A program made the position numbers and the translations under genes. A stretch of 64,000 bases of DNA from Natrinema pellirubrum DSM 15624. Lineage in GTDB: Archaea; Halobacteriota; Halobacteria; Halobacteriales; Natrialbaceae. Numbering within the stretch: position 1 is the first letter of the stretch; every line of letters begins with the position of its first letter. Under the pieces are notes generated by a model, which did no database searches, was not told the origin of the DNA, and saw nothing but the letters and a program-made list of their open reading frames with translations. Below, in pieces: positions 17,354 to 24,737 of this stretch. The stretch spans positions 186,001 to 250,000 of the forward strand of contig NC_019963.1 of NCBI RefSeq assembly GCF_000230735.2. The letters are read 5' to 3'.

Positions 17354-17893
17354 TTAGCTGCTGGCCTCAGCGGGCTCTGTCGTTGGGGACAGGAAGTCCC
17401 ACTCGCGGATGGCGAACCCGACGATTTTGATGCGGCGCTGGAGATGCTCCCACTCACGAGCGATCTCACGTCGATAGTCTTCTTCGTCAGCGTCAAGGGT
17501 CTCGTTGGCGAGCGTCCCACGAAGCTGGTTCGGTGACTCGACATCGAACTTATCCTCCCAGTCACGGATTTGTGCCTTCATATCGGCGAGCCGATCCGTG
17601 AGTTCCTCGACAGTGTGACCGCTATCTCGAAGGCGCATTGCCTCTTGCATCGCCTGACGACGGTAATCGGGATAGTACGTAGTATGAGTGCCACTCTCAT
17701 CACGGTGAAGGATCCCGTCGTCGACGAGTCGCTCGAGGGCGCGCTTGGTGGGTTCGTGTGACCAGCCCGCTTCAGACGCGATCCAGTTTGCCGTCCGCGG
17801 CTCCGACAGCTGCCGTGCGACCATCCGTACACGGTCTTCACCCGTGGTCTGACGGTCCATCAGGCTCTCAGAGTTTGATTTATCTTCGGTCAT
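17354..17893 (-). CDS. Winged-helix regulator heading the integrase operon
   Basis: A 179-residue protein. Residues about 25-80 form an ArsR-like winged helix-turn-helix (MVARQLSEPRTANWIASEAG, TKRALERLVDDGILHRDE). The rest is a charged helical part, probably a coiled coil (VEELTDRLADMKAQIRDWED), ending in helices (REIAREWEHLQRRIKIVG). It belongs to a group of haloarchaeal proteins that I recall as DUF7342. As first gene of the operon it likely controls its own transcription and that of the integrase. A long AT-containing gap follows upstream. Confidence 0.7.
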   Translation of the reverse strand: MTEDKSNSESLMDRQTTGEDRVRMVARQLSEPRTANWIASEAGWSHEPTKRALERLVDDGILHRDESGTHTTYYPDYRRQAMQEAMRLRDSGHTVEELTDRLADMKAQIRDWEDKFDVESPNQLRGTLANETLDADEEDYRREIAREWEHLQRRIKIVGFAIREWDFLSPTTEPAEASS

Positions 17894-18282
17894 AAGCGAC
17901 AGTTCGTGCCTTGTCTTAATATAGGTTGAGGTTGTTCGTTATATATCGATATAAGTTTCCAATCATTCTGTCGATGCACGCTAACTAAATTCAGAGCAAG
18001 GTGGCACCCCAGTCATAGCGTCTCTACCCGGGGAAGCGGCCTCACGAGGCGATTGCAGCATTCGTGCTTCACCGACGGCGGCGGGGTACTTCAAAGTGGT
18101 CGTGATTATTGGTGTAATCACGTCCAGACGCTTATTTGCCTAAAGTTCCGAATTCTGGCGGTAGTAGTGTTAATAGCCAAGAAACCGAATTTATAAATTA
18201 TATATCGCTATATCAAAACTGAGCCGGCGGTCTCCACAACCTCGGAGGATGGGCTAGTTTTGGGTCAAATCTCCGTCGACTC
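17894..18282. promoter_or_regulatory. Intergenic region upstream of the integrase operon
   Basis: The gap between the winged-helix gene and the insertion sequence. Near 17938-17955 the run GTTATATATCGATATAAG holds TATA-like sequence about 50 bases upstream of the winged-helix start, a plausible promoter. A second AT-rich run with the same flavour (ATTATATATCGCTATATC) lies at 18197-18214. A perfect dyad sits at 18101-18122. No gene is seen. Confidence 0.4.
18101..18122. repeat. Perfect dyad, candidate operator or recombination core
   Basis: CGTGATTA and TAATCACG form perfect 8-base arms around TTGGTG. The site lies about 210 bases upstream of the winged-helix gene that heads the integrase operon. 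It is a plausible binding site for that regulator or for the integrase. There is no T-run beside it, so a terminator is less likely. Confidence 0.45.
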
Positions 18283-20106
18283 GTGATGCTTCCCACTGAA
18301 CAAGCGTCGATTTCGGACCTTAGCGGCCGTGTCTATCAAGCGAGCATGGGAAATTACGCGGATTCTGGCGCTGCTGAACGGTGTTGCCACTCCCGAGTGG
18401 CGAGCCCAGTGCGGAATCGGTCGCTCAGTCGGGTGGTATCAAAGCCGAGGCGACGATCTCGACACACTCACCGGCCGTCAGCACGGGCGCGTAATTCATT
18501 TCGCCGTCGACGCCCGCTTTCAGGAGAAAGTCCGTCAGCCGCCAGATATTATACAGTAACACCGCGAACACGAAATAGAACAGTCGAACTCGATAGTCCT
18601 TTGAGGACGTTTTCGCCAGAAAATCACCCTTGATACTCTTGTACTCGTTTTCGATCTGCCACCGATGGCTATACCGCCGACAGAAGGTTTCGGCCTCATC
18701 TGGCCCGGCTCGGAGGTTCGTTGCGAAGACAGTAGTTCCCTCACCGCTCGTTGACGGAACGTACAGAAACCGCATCGGATGCGAGCCGGCCTCGACGTGG
18801 ACGGACGCGGATTCAACAGCGACCTCCTGGTTGTCCTCGTCCATCCGATCGATTACCTCGCGCTCGGAGCTGGTGATGCGCTTCGGGATGAGGTAGTTTA
18901 CGTCGAGATTCGAGAGGGTCTGAAACACGCGCATGGAATCGAACTCGCGGTCGCAGAGGACCGTCTCGATGGGGACGTGCTCTTTCGCCCGCTTGACAAG
19001 CCGACGGACGACCCGGTGAATCCGGTTCGGCGGGTTCTCGTCCCATGCTGAACTCTCACGCACCGGCTCGACAGCCAGGACGAGCGGGATATTCCATCCG
19101 ACAATCGAGAGTGTGGCGAATTTGAACGCCCGCCCCTCGCCGTCTTTCGTCCCGCTCACCATCGGCATCTCCTCGACATCCCCGTAGTAGGGAATGGTCG
19201 TGATGTCGATCGCAGCGGTCACTGGACGGTGGAACGAGGCTTCCGAGGCGATGACTGAGAGCAAGCGGTCCGTCGTCTCATTAAATCCGTTCACGAGATA
19301 TTTGGGCTCGAATTGTTTGACGGCGCGGAGGTGGGTGTCGCCATGTGGGCCGTAGTCCTCACCACGCCGATACTGGAAGCGCGCGGCTCCTTGCGCGGTA
19401 CCGCACCGAACCATCCCCATGAAGGTCTGCAACTCGAAGAACCGCGTGTCCTCGTAGGAGGCGTTCGCGGCACGGCCAGACTCGAAGTAACCGAAGGCGT
19501 GATCACGGGCGAGTCGCGTCGTCTGGACAATCTCGTCCTGTGAGAACGATTCATCCTCCGCTGAGTCCTCCTCTACTGGAGGCTCGTCGACGATCTCTGC
19601 TTTGGGTCGAATCTCAGGCGCAGGAATGTCGAAATCATGGACTTCCTTGACGACGAAGTGGGCCGCAGTCTGCACGTATTCGTGGACGGCATCGTCGAAT
19701 CGATTCCGCCACGCCCGCGAAAATGCTGATGCGTCAGGGACACGGCTGAATCCCAAGAGAGTGGCCACCTCTGGTTGCCGTGATAGTCGTCGAGTGAACG
19801 CGGCGTAGGAGTCGCCCGTAATCTCCATGAAGACGAACGCGAGGACCATCGCGTGAAAGGAGAGTGGGGAAGGATGCCACGCTGGATAGCCATCTTCGAT
19901 GGTATCAATCGAGTGATCTAGGTTCTCAAATATGGTGATGAGATCAGCATCTTGGAGATCGTTTCGGATGGCGATCCCAAGCTGGTACGCTTCACACAGA
20001 TAGCGCGTTCGCGGACTCTCACTCGGGTGCGAGTTGCCAGAACCACTCATGTAAGGTACTGCGGAAGTTTACAAAATCAACGCTTCGAGTGTGGTGGGGC
20101 CTTCAC
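18283..20106 (-). mobile_element. Insertion sequence with imperfect terminal inverted repeats
   Basis: The transposase gene at 18425-20050 is flanked by similar sequences in inverted order: CCCACTGAACAAGCGTCG at 18292-18309 on the left, and on the complement at 20074-20099 CCACACTCGAAGCGTTGATT, both followed by GATTT. These look like imperfect ends about 25-30 bases long. The outer limits given are approximate and no convincing target-site duplication was found, so the element may be old or the exact ends misjudged. Confidence 0.5.
18425..20050 (-). CDS. IS4-like DDE transposase
   Basis: A 541-residue transposase, larger than most haloarchaeal IS4 proteins. The DDE residues can be placed in AIDITTIPYYG (first Asp), VLCDREFDSMR (second Asp) and the YREK-like QIENEYKSIKG (Glu). 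An N-terminal region with SFHAMVLAFVFMEITGDSY and SRVPDASAFSRAWRNRF is typical of the family. An acidic insert (EEDSAEDESFSQDE) lies before the first Asp. The frame appears complete, so the element could be active. The exact ISfinder family (IS4, ISH-type or ISNCY) cannot be told without a search. Confidence 0.85.
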   Translation of the reverse strand: MSGSGNSHPSESPRTRYLCEAYQLGIAIRNDLQDADLITIFENLDHSIDTIEDGYPAWHPSPLSFHAMVLAFVFMEITGDSYAAFTRRLSRQPEVATLLGFSRVPDASAFSRAWRNRFDDAVHEYVQTAAHFVVKEVHDFDIPAPEIRPKAEIVDEPPVEEDSAEDESFSQDEIVQTTRLARDHAFGYFESGRAANASYEDTRFFELQTFMGMVRCGTAQGAARFQYRRGEDYGPHGDTHLRAVKQFEPKYLVNGFNETTDRLLSVIASEASFHRPVTAAIDITTIPYYGDVEEMPMVSGTKDGEGRAFKFATLSIVGWNIPLVLAVEPVRESSAWDENPPNRIHRVVRRLVKRAKEHVPIETVLCDREFDSMRVFQTLSNLDVNYLIPKRITSSEREVIDRMDEDNQEVAVESASVHVEAGSHPMRFLYVPSTSGEGTTVFATNLRAGPDEAETFCRRYSHRWQIENEYKSIKGDFLAKTSSKDYRVRLFYFVFAVLLYNIWRLTDFLLKAGVDGEMNYAPVLTAGECVEIVASALIPPD

Positions 20107-20213
20107 CTGTAGATAGTCTGTGACCGACCGCCACAACAGATCACTTGAGTAGCGGGTTTCCGATACCGGCGGAATACAGTAGTGGCAACGATATTGCTGA
20201 ATTGGTGTCATTC

Positions 20214-20404
20214 ACGGTTATGTCCTTGAGTCCACCATCTTTGTCGGAACTGAACGCGGTCGAAGGATGCTGGAATCAACTGCTAGACTGGTTCAAACAC
20301 CCGCTCATACCTAACCTGTCCACGCTGAAAGAGCATATTTTGAGAGGACTCAATGTGGTCAACGAACTATACCTCTGGACGCATTTGACTGGTAAAGAAA
20401 TTCG
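20214..20404 (+). pseudogene. C-terminal remnant of an IS630-type transposase
   Basis: The plus-strand frame reads PPSLSELNAVEGCWNQLLDW, then FKHPLIPNLSTLKEHILRGL. This matches the last part of IS630/Tc1-type transposases, in which the Glu of PELNxVEECW is the third catalytic residue. Here the usual P-E of SPELN is S-E, and no upstream part of the gene is present. The larger insertion sequence to the left or a deletion probably removed the rest. Confidence 0.7.
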
Positions 20405-20416
20405 TCTTAATCACTA

Positions 20417-20614
20417 TCAGAAGTCGTGTTCGGCCGGGCCCGCGTCAGTCTTTTGTATGATGATCGTGTCCTCTCGGACACGGACATACACCTCGTCGCC
20501 GATATCCATCCCCGCGACCGCTAGCTCGTCCTCGTGAAGGTTGATGTGCACGTTGTGGACGTGCCCATCCTCGTCCTTCGCGCCGCTGGGACTAAGCGTC
20601 TTTTTGCGTACCAT
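20417..20614 (-). CDS. Small AbrB/MazE-like protein
   Basis: A 65-residue protein ending in AGMDIGDEVYVRVREDTIII, the swapped-hairpin signature of SpoVT/AbrB-type DNA-binding proteins. The start (VRKKTLSPSGAKDEDGHVHN) resembles a family of very common small haloarchaeal proteins. Some such proteins are antitoxins, others free-standing regulators. No toxin gene is adjacent. A GGAGA motif lies just upstream of the ATG at 20614. Confidence 0.6.
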   Translation of the reverse strand: MVRKKTLSPSGAKDEDGHVHNVHINLHEDELAVAGMDIGDEVYVRVREDTIIIQKTDAGPAEHDF

Positions 20615-20796
20615 CGCCGTCTCCTATACGCCGAGTTGGCGTGTTGCGTACATAACTGTTCCCCACGGCCGCTGTTTCTCTTGAGGTAGTCTGCCGGCCT
20701 TGGGTAACGGCCCGGACCTGGACCTCATCCTTCCAGCCGATACTAACGTCATTTCGAGGTTCTCTGTAGCAGTAGATAGTAGCGCCATTTCTTTAT

Positions 20797-21402
20797 TTAG
20801 AACTGGTAGTAACTCCGATAATAGCACAGGTAGATGATTGAGTGCTCGGCCAGGTGAACGAGGGCGTCGTTAGGGTTCGAGACGTAGAGTTCCTCGGCGT
20901 CTGGGTCCCATTTCACGTCGACGTTATAGACGGGTCGCCACTCACCGTACTGGTTGGTGACACGTACGAACCACTCACCGTCGTTACTTTTGGGCCCGTC
21001 GTAGGTGTTCTTCTTATGCACGTTGATGAACTGCGTTTCTGTGTAGTACGGCATGCTGGAGTAGGGTTTCCACTCATCCTGGATGGGAATCGCGTTGTAA
21101 TCGGAGAGGTTCGTGATGTAGACACCGCTTGTTGTGGAATACCGAAGCGATTGCGAGGGTGACAGTGTAGCCCGCCCGAGGTCGACTGGGTAGGCCGGGT
21201 AGTCGTTCTCGAAGTAGCCAGTGTAACTGACATCCGCGGGATCGACATCCACGTCGTTGTTCGCGAGGACACGATAGGTTTCGTCGTAGGTCTTATCAAC
21301 ACCAGGCTCGGCGCTCGGAATGTCATAGATTAGGTCGAGACCCGCGGCGTAGACAACGGTGATGGGTGCGATAACGAGGCTGGTCGCTAAGAGGACGGTC
21401 AC
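20797..21402 (-). CDS. Exported protein of unknown function, possibly 5'-truncated
   Basis: A 201-residue frame beginning at GTG with a hydrophobic leader (VLLATSLVIAPITVVYAAG) that resembles a signal peptide. The mature part is rich in Tyr, Asp and Asn (YTGYFENDYPAYPVDLGRA; DGEWFVRVTNQYGEWRPVYN) and lacks known motifs. The frame stays open upstream for about 80 bases (reading SPLANALRGRSQRFSLF before the GTG) but has no ATG, so the true start may have been lost. The C terminus (YLCYYRSYYQF) is odd and may be a shifted or truncated end. It could be a surface protein or a remnant. Confidence 0.4.
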   Translation of the reverse strand: MTVLLATSLVIAPITVVYAAGLDLIYDIPSAEPGVDKTYDETYRVLANNDVDVDPADVSYTGYFENDYPAYPVDLGRATLSPSQSLRYSTTSGVYITNLSDYNAIPIQDEWKPYSSMPYYTETQFINVHKKNTYDGPKSNDGEWFVRVTNQYGEWRPVYNVDVKWDPDAEELYVSNPNDALVHLAEHSIIYLCYYRSYYQF

Positions 21403-21523
21403 GAAGAGACTGAATCGCTGTGACCGGCCCCGGAGAGCGTTCGCGAGGGGACTCGTTGTAGGACAGAATTTCAGCGAATCGTGGTGGTCGGTTATTTAAT
21501 CCCAGATCCGATATTGGCTAACG

Positions 21524-22927
21524 ATGGGAACGGAGCAGGGAGATCGATCACCGGCTACGAGTTTAGGGCTGCTGGACGCGACGATGGTCGGCATCGGCGC
21601 GATGATCGGTGCGGGAATCTTCGTCCTGACCGGGCTCGCTGCCGACATCGCAGGCCCAGCTGCGCTTCTCGTGTTCGCCCTCAATGGGGGTGTCACCACC
21701 TTCACCGCGTTGTCCTACGCTGAACTGGCGAGCGCGATCCCGAAGAACGGGGGCGGGTACGCCTTTGTCCGCGAGACGTTCTCCTCGCCCGTCGCGTTCG
21801 TGATGGGGTGGACCCGGTGGTTCACGTACACGGCCGCCGGTGCGCTGTACGCGCTCGGCTTCTCGTCAAACTTCGTCGGGTTCGTCCACCTCTACTGGAC
21901 GGGGCTGCCGTCAGGGCCGGTCTGGTACGTCGGCTACGCACTGCTTGCTGTCGTCTCGTTCGTCGCGCTGAACGCCCTCTCGACGGAGGCCAGCGGTGGC
22001 GCGGAGACGCTCGTGACGCTCGTGAAGATCGCGATTCTCGGGGTATTCATCCTCTTCGGCATCAGTGCCGTGTCGTCGGCGACGTTCTTCGGCATCGACT
22101 CGGGAACAACGCCGAGTCTGTCGGATTTCTTTTCGAACGGGGCGATGAAGGTTCTGCCGGCAATGGGGCTGACGTTCATCGCGTTCCAGGGATACGATCT
22201 CATTGCGACGGTCACCGAAGAAGTCGAGAACCCACGGAAAAACATCCCACGAGCGATCTTCATCAGTCTCGGCGTGACGGTTCTGATCTATCTCTTGGTC
22301 GTCGGCGTCGCTCTCGGGACGCTCGGGGCGCCACGAGTGGGTGAGGCCGGCGAGCAGGCGGTCCTCGAGGCTGCGATCAGTTTCATGCCAGACATCGGCC
22401 TGTTTGGCGCCTCGATTGGGGCAGCGCTCATCGCGTTCGGCGCCGTCTTCTCGACGATCAGCGCGCTCAATGCCGTCGTAATCGGCTCCAGCCGCGTGGC
22501 CTTCGCTATGGGTCGAGAAGGACAGTTACCGACCCGGTTCGGGAATATTCACCACAAGTACGGGACGCCGTTCGCAGCACTGATGGCGAGTGCGGCAATC
22601 ATGCTCGTGGCGACAGTCTTCGCCCCGATCAGTCTCGTCGGCAATCTCGCGAGTCTGTTCTCCCTGCTCGGATTTACTGTCGTGAACCTCGCGGTGATCA
22701 AGCTCCGCCGAGAGCAGCCGCATCTCAACCGGCCGTTCGAGATTCCGTTCTATCCGATTCCACCGATCCTCGGCTGCGTGCTCAACCTTCTCCTTGCTGC
22801 GTTCATTTCGCCTCTGACGTGGGCTATCGCGGTCGGATGGCTCCTGTTCGGTGCCGTCATCTACGTCGGGCTCAACCCAGCGCAGATCCGTGGGATCCTC
22901 TCAAGAAACCATCGACTCGGTGACTGA
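21524..22927 (+). CDS. APC-superfamily amino acid permease
   Basis: A 467-residue membrane protein with 12 predicted segments. The first carries the family hallmark GIGAMIGAGIFVLTG, which lines the substrate site. Later hallmarks are SYAELASAIPKNGGGYAFVR and TFIAFQGYDLIATVTEEVEN PRKNIPRA, split here only for length. It most likely imports amino acids by proton or sodium coupling; the substrate cannot be told. A TrkA-like gene follows 66 bases later on the same strand and may form part of its regulation, as some haloarchaeal APC transporters are linked to TrkA/UspA-type domains. Confidence 0.9.
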   Translation: MGTEQGDRSPATSLGLLDATMVGIGAMIGAGIFVLTGLAADIAGPAALLVFALNGGVTTFTALSYAELASAIPKNGGGYAFVRETFSSPVAFVMGWTRWFTYTAAGALYALGFSSNFVGFVHLYWTGLPSGPVWYVGYALLAVVSFVALNALSTEASGGAETLVTLVKIAILGVFILFGISAVSSATFFGIDSGTTPSLSDFFSNGAMKVLPAMGLTFIAFQGYDLIATVTEEVENPRKNIPRAIFISLGVTVLIYLLVVGVALGTLGAPRVGEAGEQAVLEAAISFMPDIGLFGASIGAALIAFGAVFSTISALNAVVIGSSRVAFAMGREGQLPTRFGNIHHKYGTPFAALMASAAIMLVATVFAPISLVGNLASLFSLLGFTVVNLAVIKLRREQPHLNRPFEIPFYPIPPILGCVLNLLLAAFISPLTWAIAVGWLLFGAVIYVGLNPAQIRGILSRNHRLGD

Positions 22928-22993
22928 ACCCAGTACGGAGTCGGATATGAGAAAGACACGTACTATTTTTGTGATCCGGATTCAAACTCAGCT

Positions 22994-23659
22994 ATGAGCA
23001 GAGACCTTCGCATCGTCATCGTCGGTGGTGAGCACGTCGGGTACCATACTGCACAGCGATTAGATAATCGCGGCCACGACGTCATAATCATCGAAAAGGA
23101 CGAAGACCGTGTGGAGTTCCTGAGCGACCAGTATATTGCCTCCGTGATCCAGGGGGATGGGGGTCGCCCGAGCGTTCTTCGAGAAGCGCGCCTAGAGCAA
23201 AGTGATGTCATCGCGGCGCTCACAAGTTACGGTGCGATGACAAATTTAGGGATCTGTATGACGGCCCAGCGGATCGCCCCGGATATCAAGACGGTCGCCC
23301 GGATCGACCACGGCGATCACGAGGAATACGAGGAGATGATCGACGCAGTCGTGTACCCCGAAGAGTTGGCCGCCCACGCAGCAGCCAACGATATCATCGA
23401 TGTTAGCGGCGGTGGTGTGCGGACGATTGAGGAGGTCACTAATCAGTTGGAACTGATCGAGATTGAAGTCGCCGAGGGAGCGCCAGCAGCTGGAAAGTCA
23501 TTAGAGGCAGTTTCGTTCCCCCGAGGATCACTCGTCGTCGCCGAACAGAGCACGGGGTCGTTCCCGGGGCCGGATATGGTATTTGAACCCGGCATCCAGT
23601 ACATTTTAGCAGTCCGAACAGACGTGACTGACGAGGTAGTTCGACTTCTCCGGGGATAA
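22994..23659 (+). CDS. TrkA-N/TrkA-C domain protein (RCK-type regulator)
   Basis: A 221-residue cytoplasmic protein. Residues 5-120 form a Rossmann-like RCK domain, with a nucleotide loop GGEHVGYHTAQRL that departs from the standard GxGxxG, and an acidic ligand IIEKDEDR after strand two. Residues about 140-221 are a TrkA-C domain (QLELIEIEVAEGAPAAGKSL; RGSLVVAEQ). Such proteins gate potassium channels or other transporters with NAD(H) or nucleotides. No TrkH gene is adjacent, so it may act on the upstream permease or on a remote potassium transporter. Confidence 0.85.
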   Translation: MSRDLRIVIVGGEHVGYHTAQRLDNRGHDVIIIEKDEDRVEFLSDQYIASVIQGDGGRPSVLREARLEQSDVIAALTSYGAMTNLGICMTAQRIAPDIKTVARIDHGDHEEYEEMIDAVVYPEELAAHAAANDIIDVSGGGVRTIEEVTNQLELIEIEVAEGAPAAGKSLEAVSFPRGSLVVAEQSTGSFPGPDMVFEPGIQYILAVRTDVTDEVVRLLRG

Positions 23660-23801
23660 CGGAGGGAGCGACGCACAGCATGCACCGCACGTCGAAACTG
23701 CTCCGGAGAGAGCCGGCTATACGCTCGGTCGACAATAATGCTCTGGATGCCTTGTTCGAGAATCCCGACAGACATCTTTTGATGGCTTAACGGTGGATAG
23801 C

Positions 23802-24641
23802 TCAAACGTACAACAGCGGCACCATCACTACGCCCCCGACAAGGGCTCCACCTGCGAGTTCGCGGTAGCCGCCGTGAGGAAGGTCGACACCGGTTTCGAG
23901 GGCTTCGGGAATAAATTCCGTGAGGACAAGGTAGATCATTGCACCCGCAGCAAAGCCAAACCCAAACGGGAGGAACGCCTGAGCCCAACTCACGAAGGCG
24001 AAGGCGATAACGGCACCAATCGGCTGCGGGAGGCTCGAAAACACTGCTGCGCCGACCATACGCCACTTTGATAGTCCCATCTCGCGCATCGGAATCGCGA
24101 TTGCAGTCCCCTCAGGGATGTTGTGAATCGAAATAGCGAGCGTCATAAAGACGGCCAACAGTGGTATTGCGACGCCGAAGACATCCATCCCGCCCCCGAT
24201 GCCGAGTTCTGCAAAGGAAACGCCGACGGCGACACCTTCGGGGAAGCTGTGGACAGTCAAGATCCCGAGAACTAACACTAACGTCTTCAGGTCGCCGTCA
24301 GCAAACGCTTCGGCTTCCAACCGGGTATCGTCGTCATCCTGATCGCTTGTAAGATCAATTCGGTCGAGTACACGTTCGGAACCTTCGACCAGGACAACCC
24401 CAGCCAAGAGACCAGCTAGCATCAGCATCGGAAGTCCCTCGTCGGTGTACTGCAACCCCTCGCTAATCAGGCCGAACAGCGACGCTGCGACCATGATGCC
24501 AGAGGCAATCCCCCAGAGGCCAACATTCCATCGGTCACTGAACTCCTCGACAAAAAAGAACGGAATAGCCCCCAACCCAGTGGCCAGCGCAGTTGCGAGA
24601 CCGGCAACGAACACGAGCGTGATGTTGCTCAAGAACCCCAT
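23802..24641 (-). CDS. ZIP-family metal transporter
   Basis: A 279-residue membrane protein with about eight segments. Two metal-binding signatures are present: HSFPEGVAVGVSFAE and the classic HNIPEGTAIAIPM. A charged loop (DLTSDQDDDDTRLEAEAFAD) lies in the third cytoplasmic region. ZIP proteins take up zinc or iron; some bacterial and archaeal members carry broader divalent metals. The start at 24641 gives a normal N-terminal membrane helix; the longer frame to 24701 adds a basic stretch in the AT-rich leader. A second, different ZIP gene lies at 42.7 kb. Confidence 0.9.
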   Translation of the reverse strand: MGFLSNITLVFVAGLATALATGLGAIPFFFVEEFSDRWNVGLWGIASGIMVAASLFGLISEGLQYTDEGLPMLMLAGLLAGVVLVEGSERVLDRIDLTSDQDDDDTRLEAEAFADGDLKTLVLVLGILTVHSFPEGVAVGVSFAELGIGGGMDVFGVAIPLLAVFMTLAISIHNIPEGTAIAIPMREMGLSKWRMVGAAVFSSLPQPIGAVIAFAFVSWAQAFLPFGFGFAAGAMIYLVLTEFIPEALETGVDLPHGGYRELAGGALVGGVVMVPLLYV

Positions 24642-24737
24642 AGTGGATATGTACTTATCTCGGCAAAGAAGCTTTGGAAACACAATATCTGTTTTTGACA
24701 ATCCTAAAAATCTGTTATAGAGACTATTCTCGAAACG

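Noticed and set aside
18361-20189. GTTGCCACT at 18383-18391 and its complement at 20181-20189 as terminal repeats of the large DDE element.
   Set aside because: Only nine bases match and the sequence then diverges; the pair at 18292-18313 and 20074-20100 is longer and lies nearer the gene, so I preferred that.
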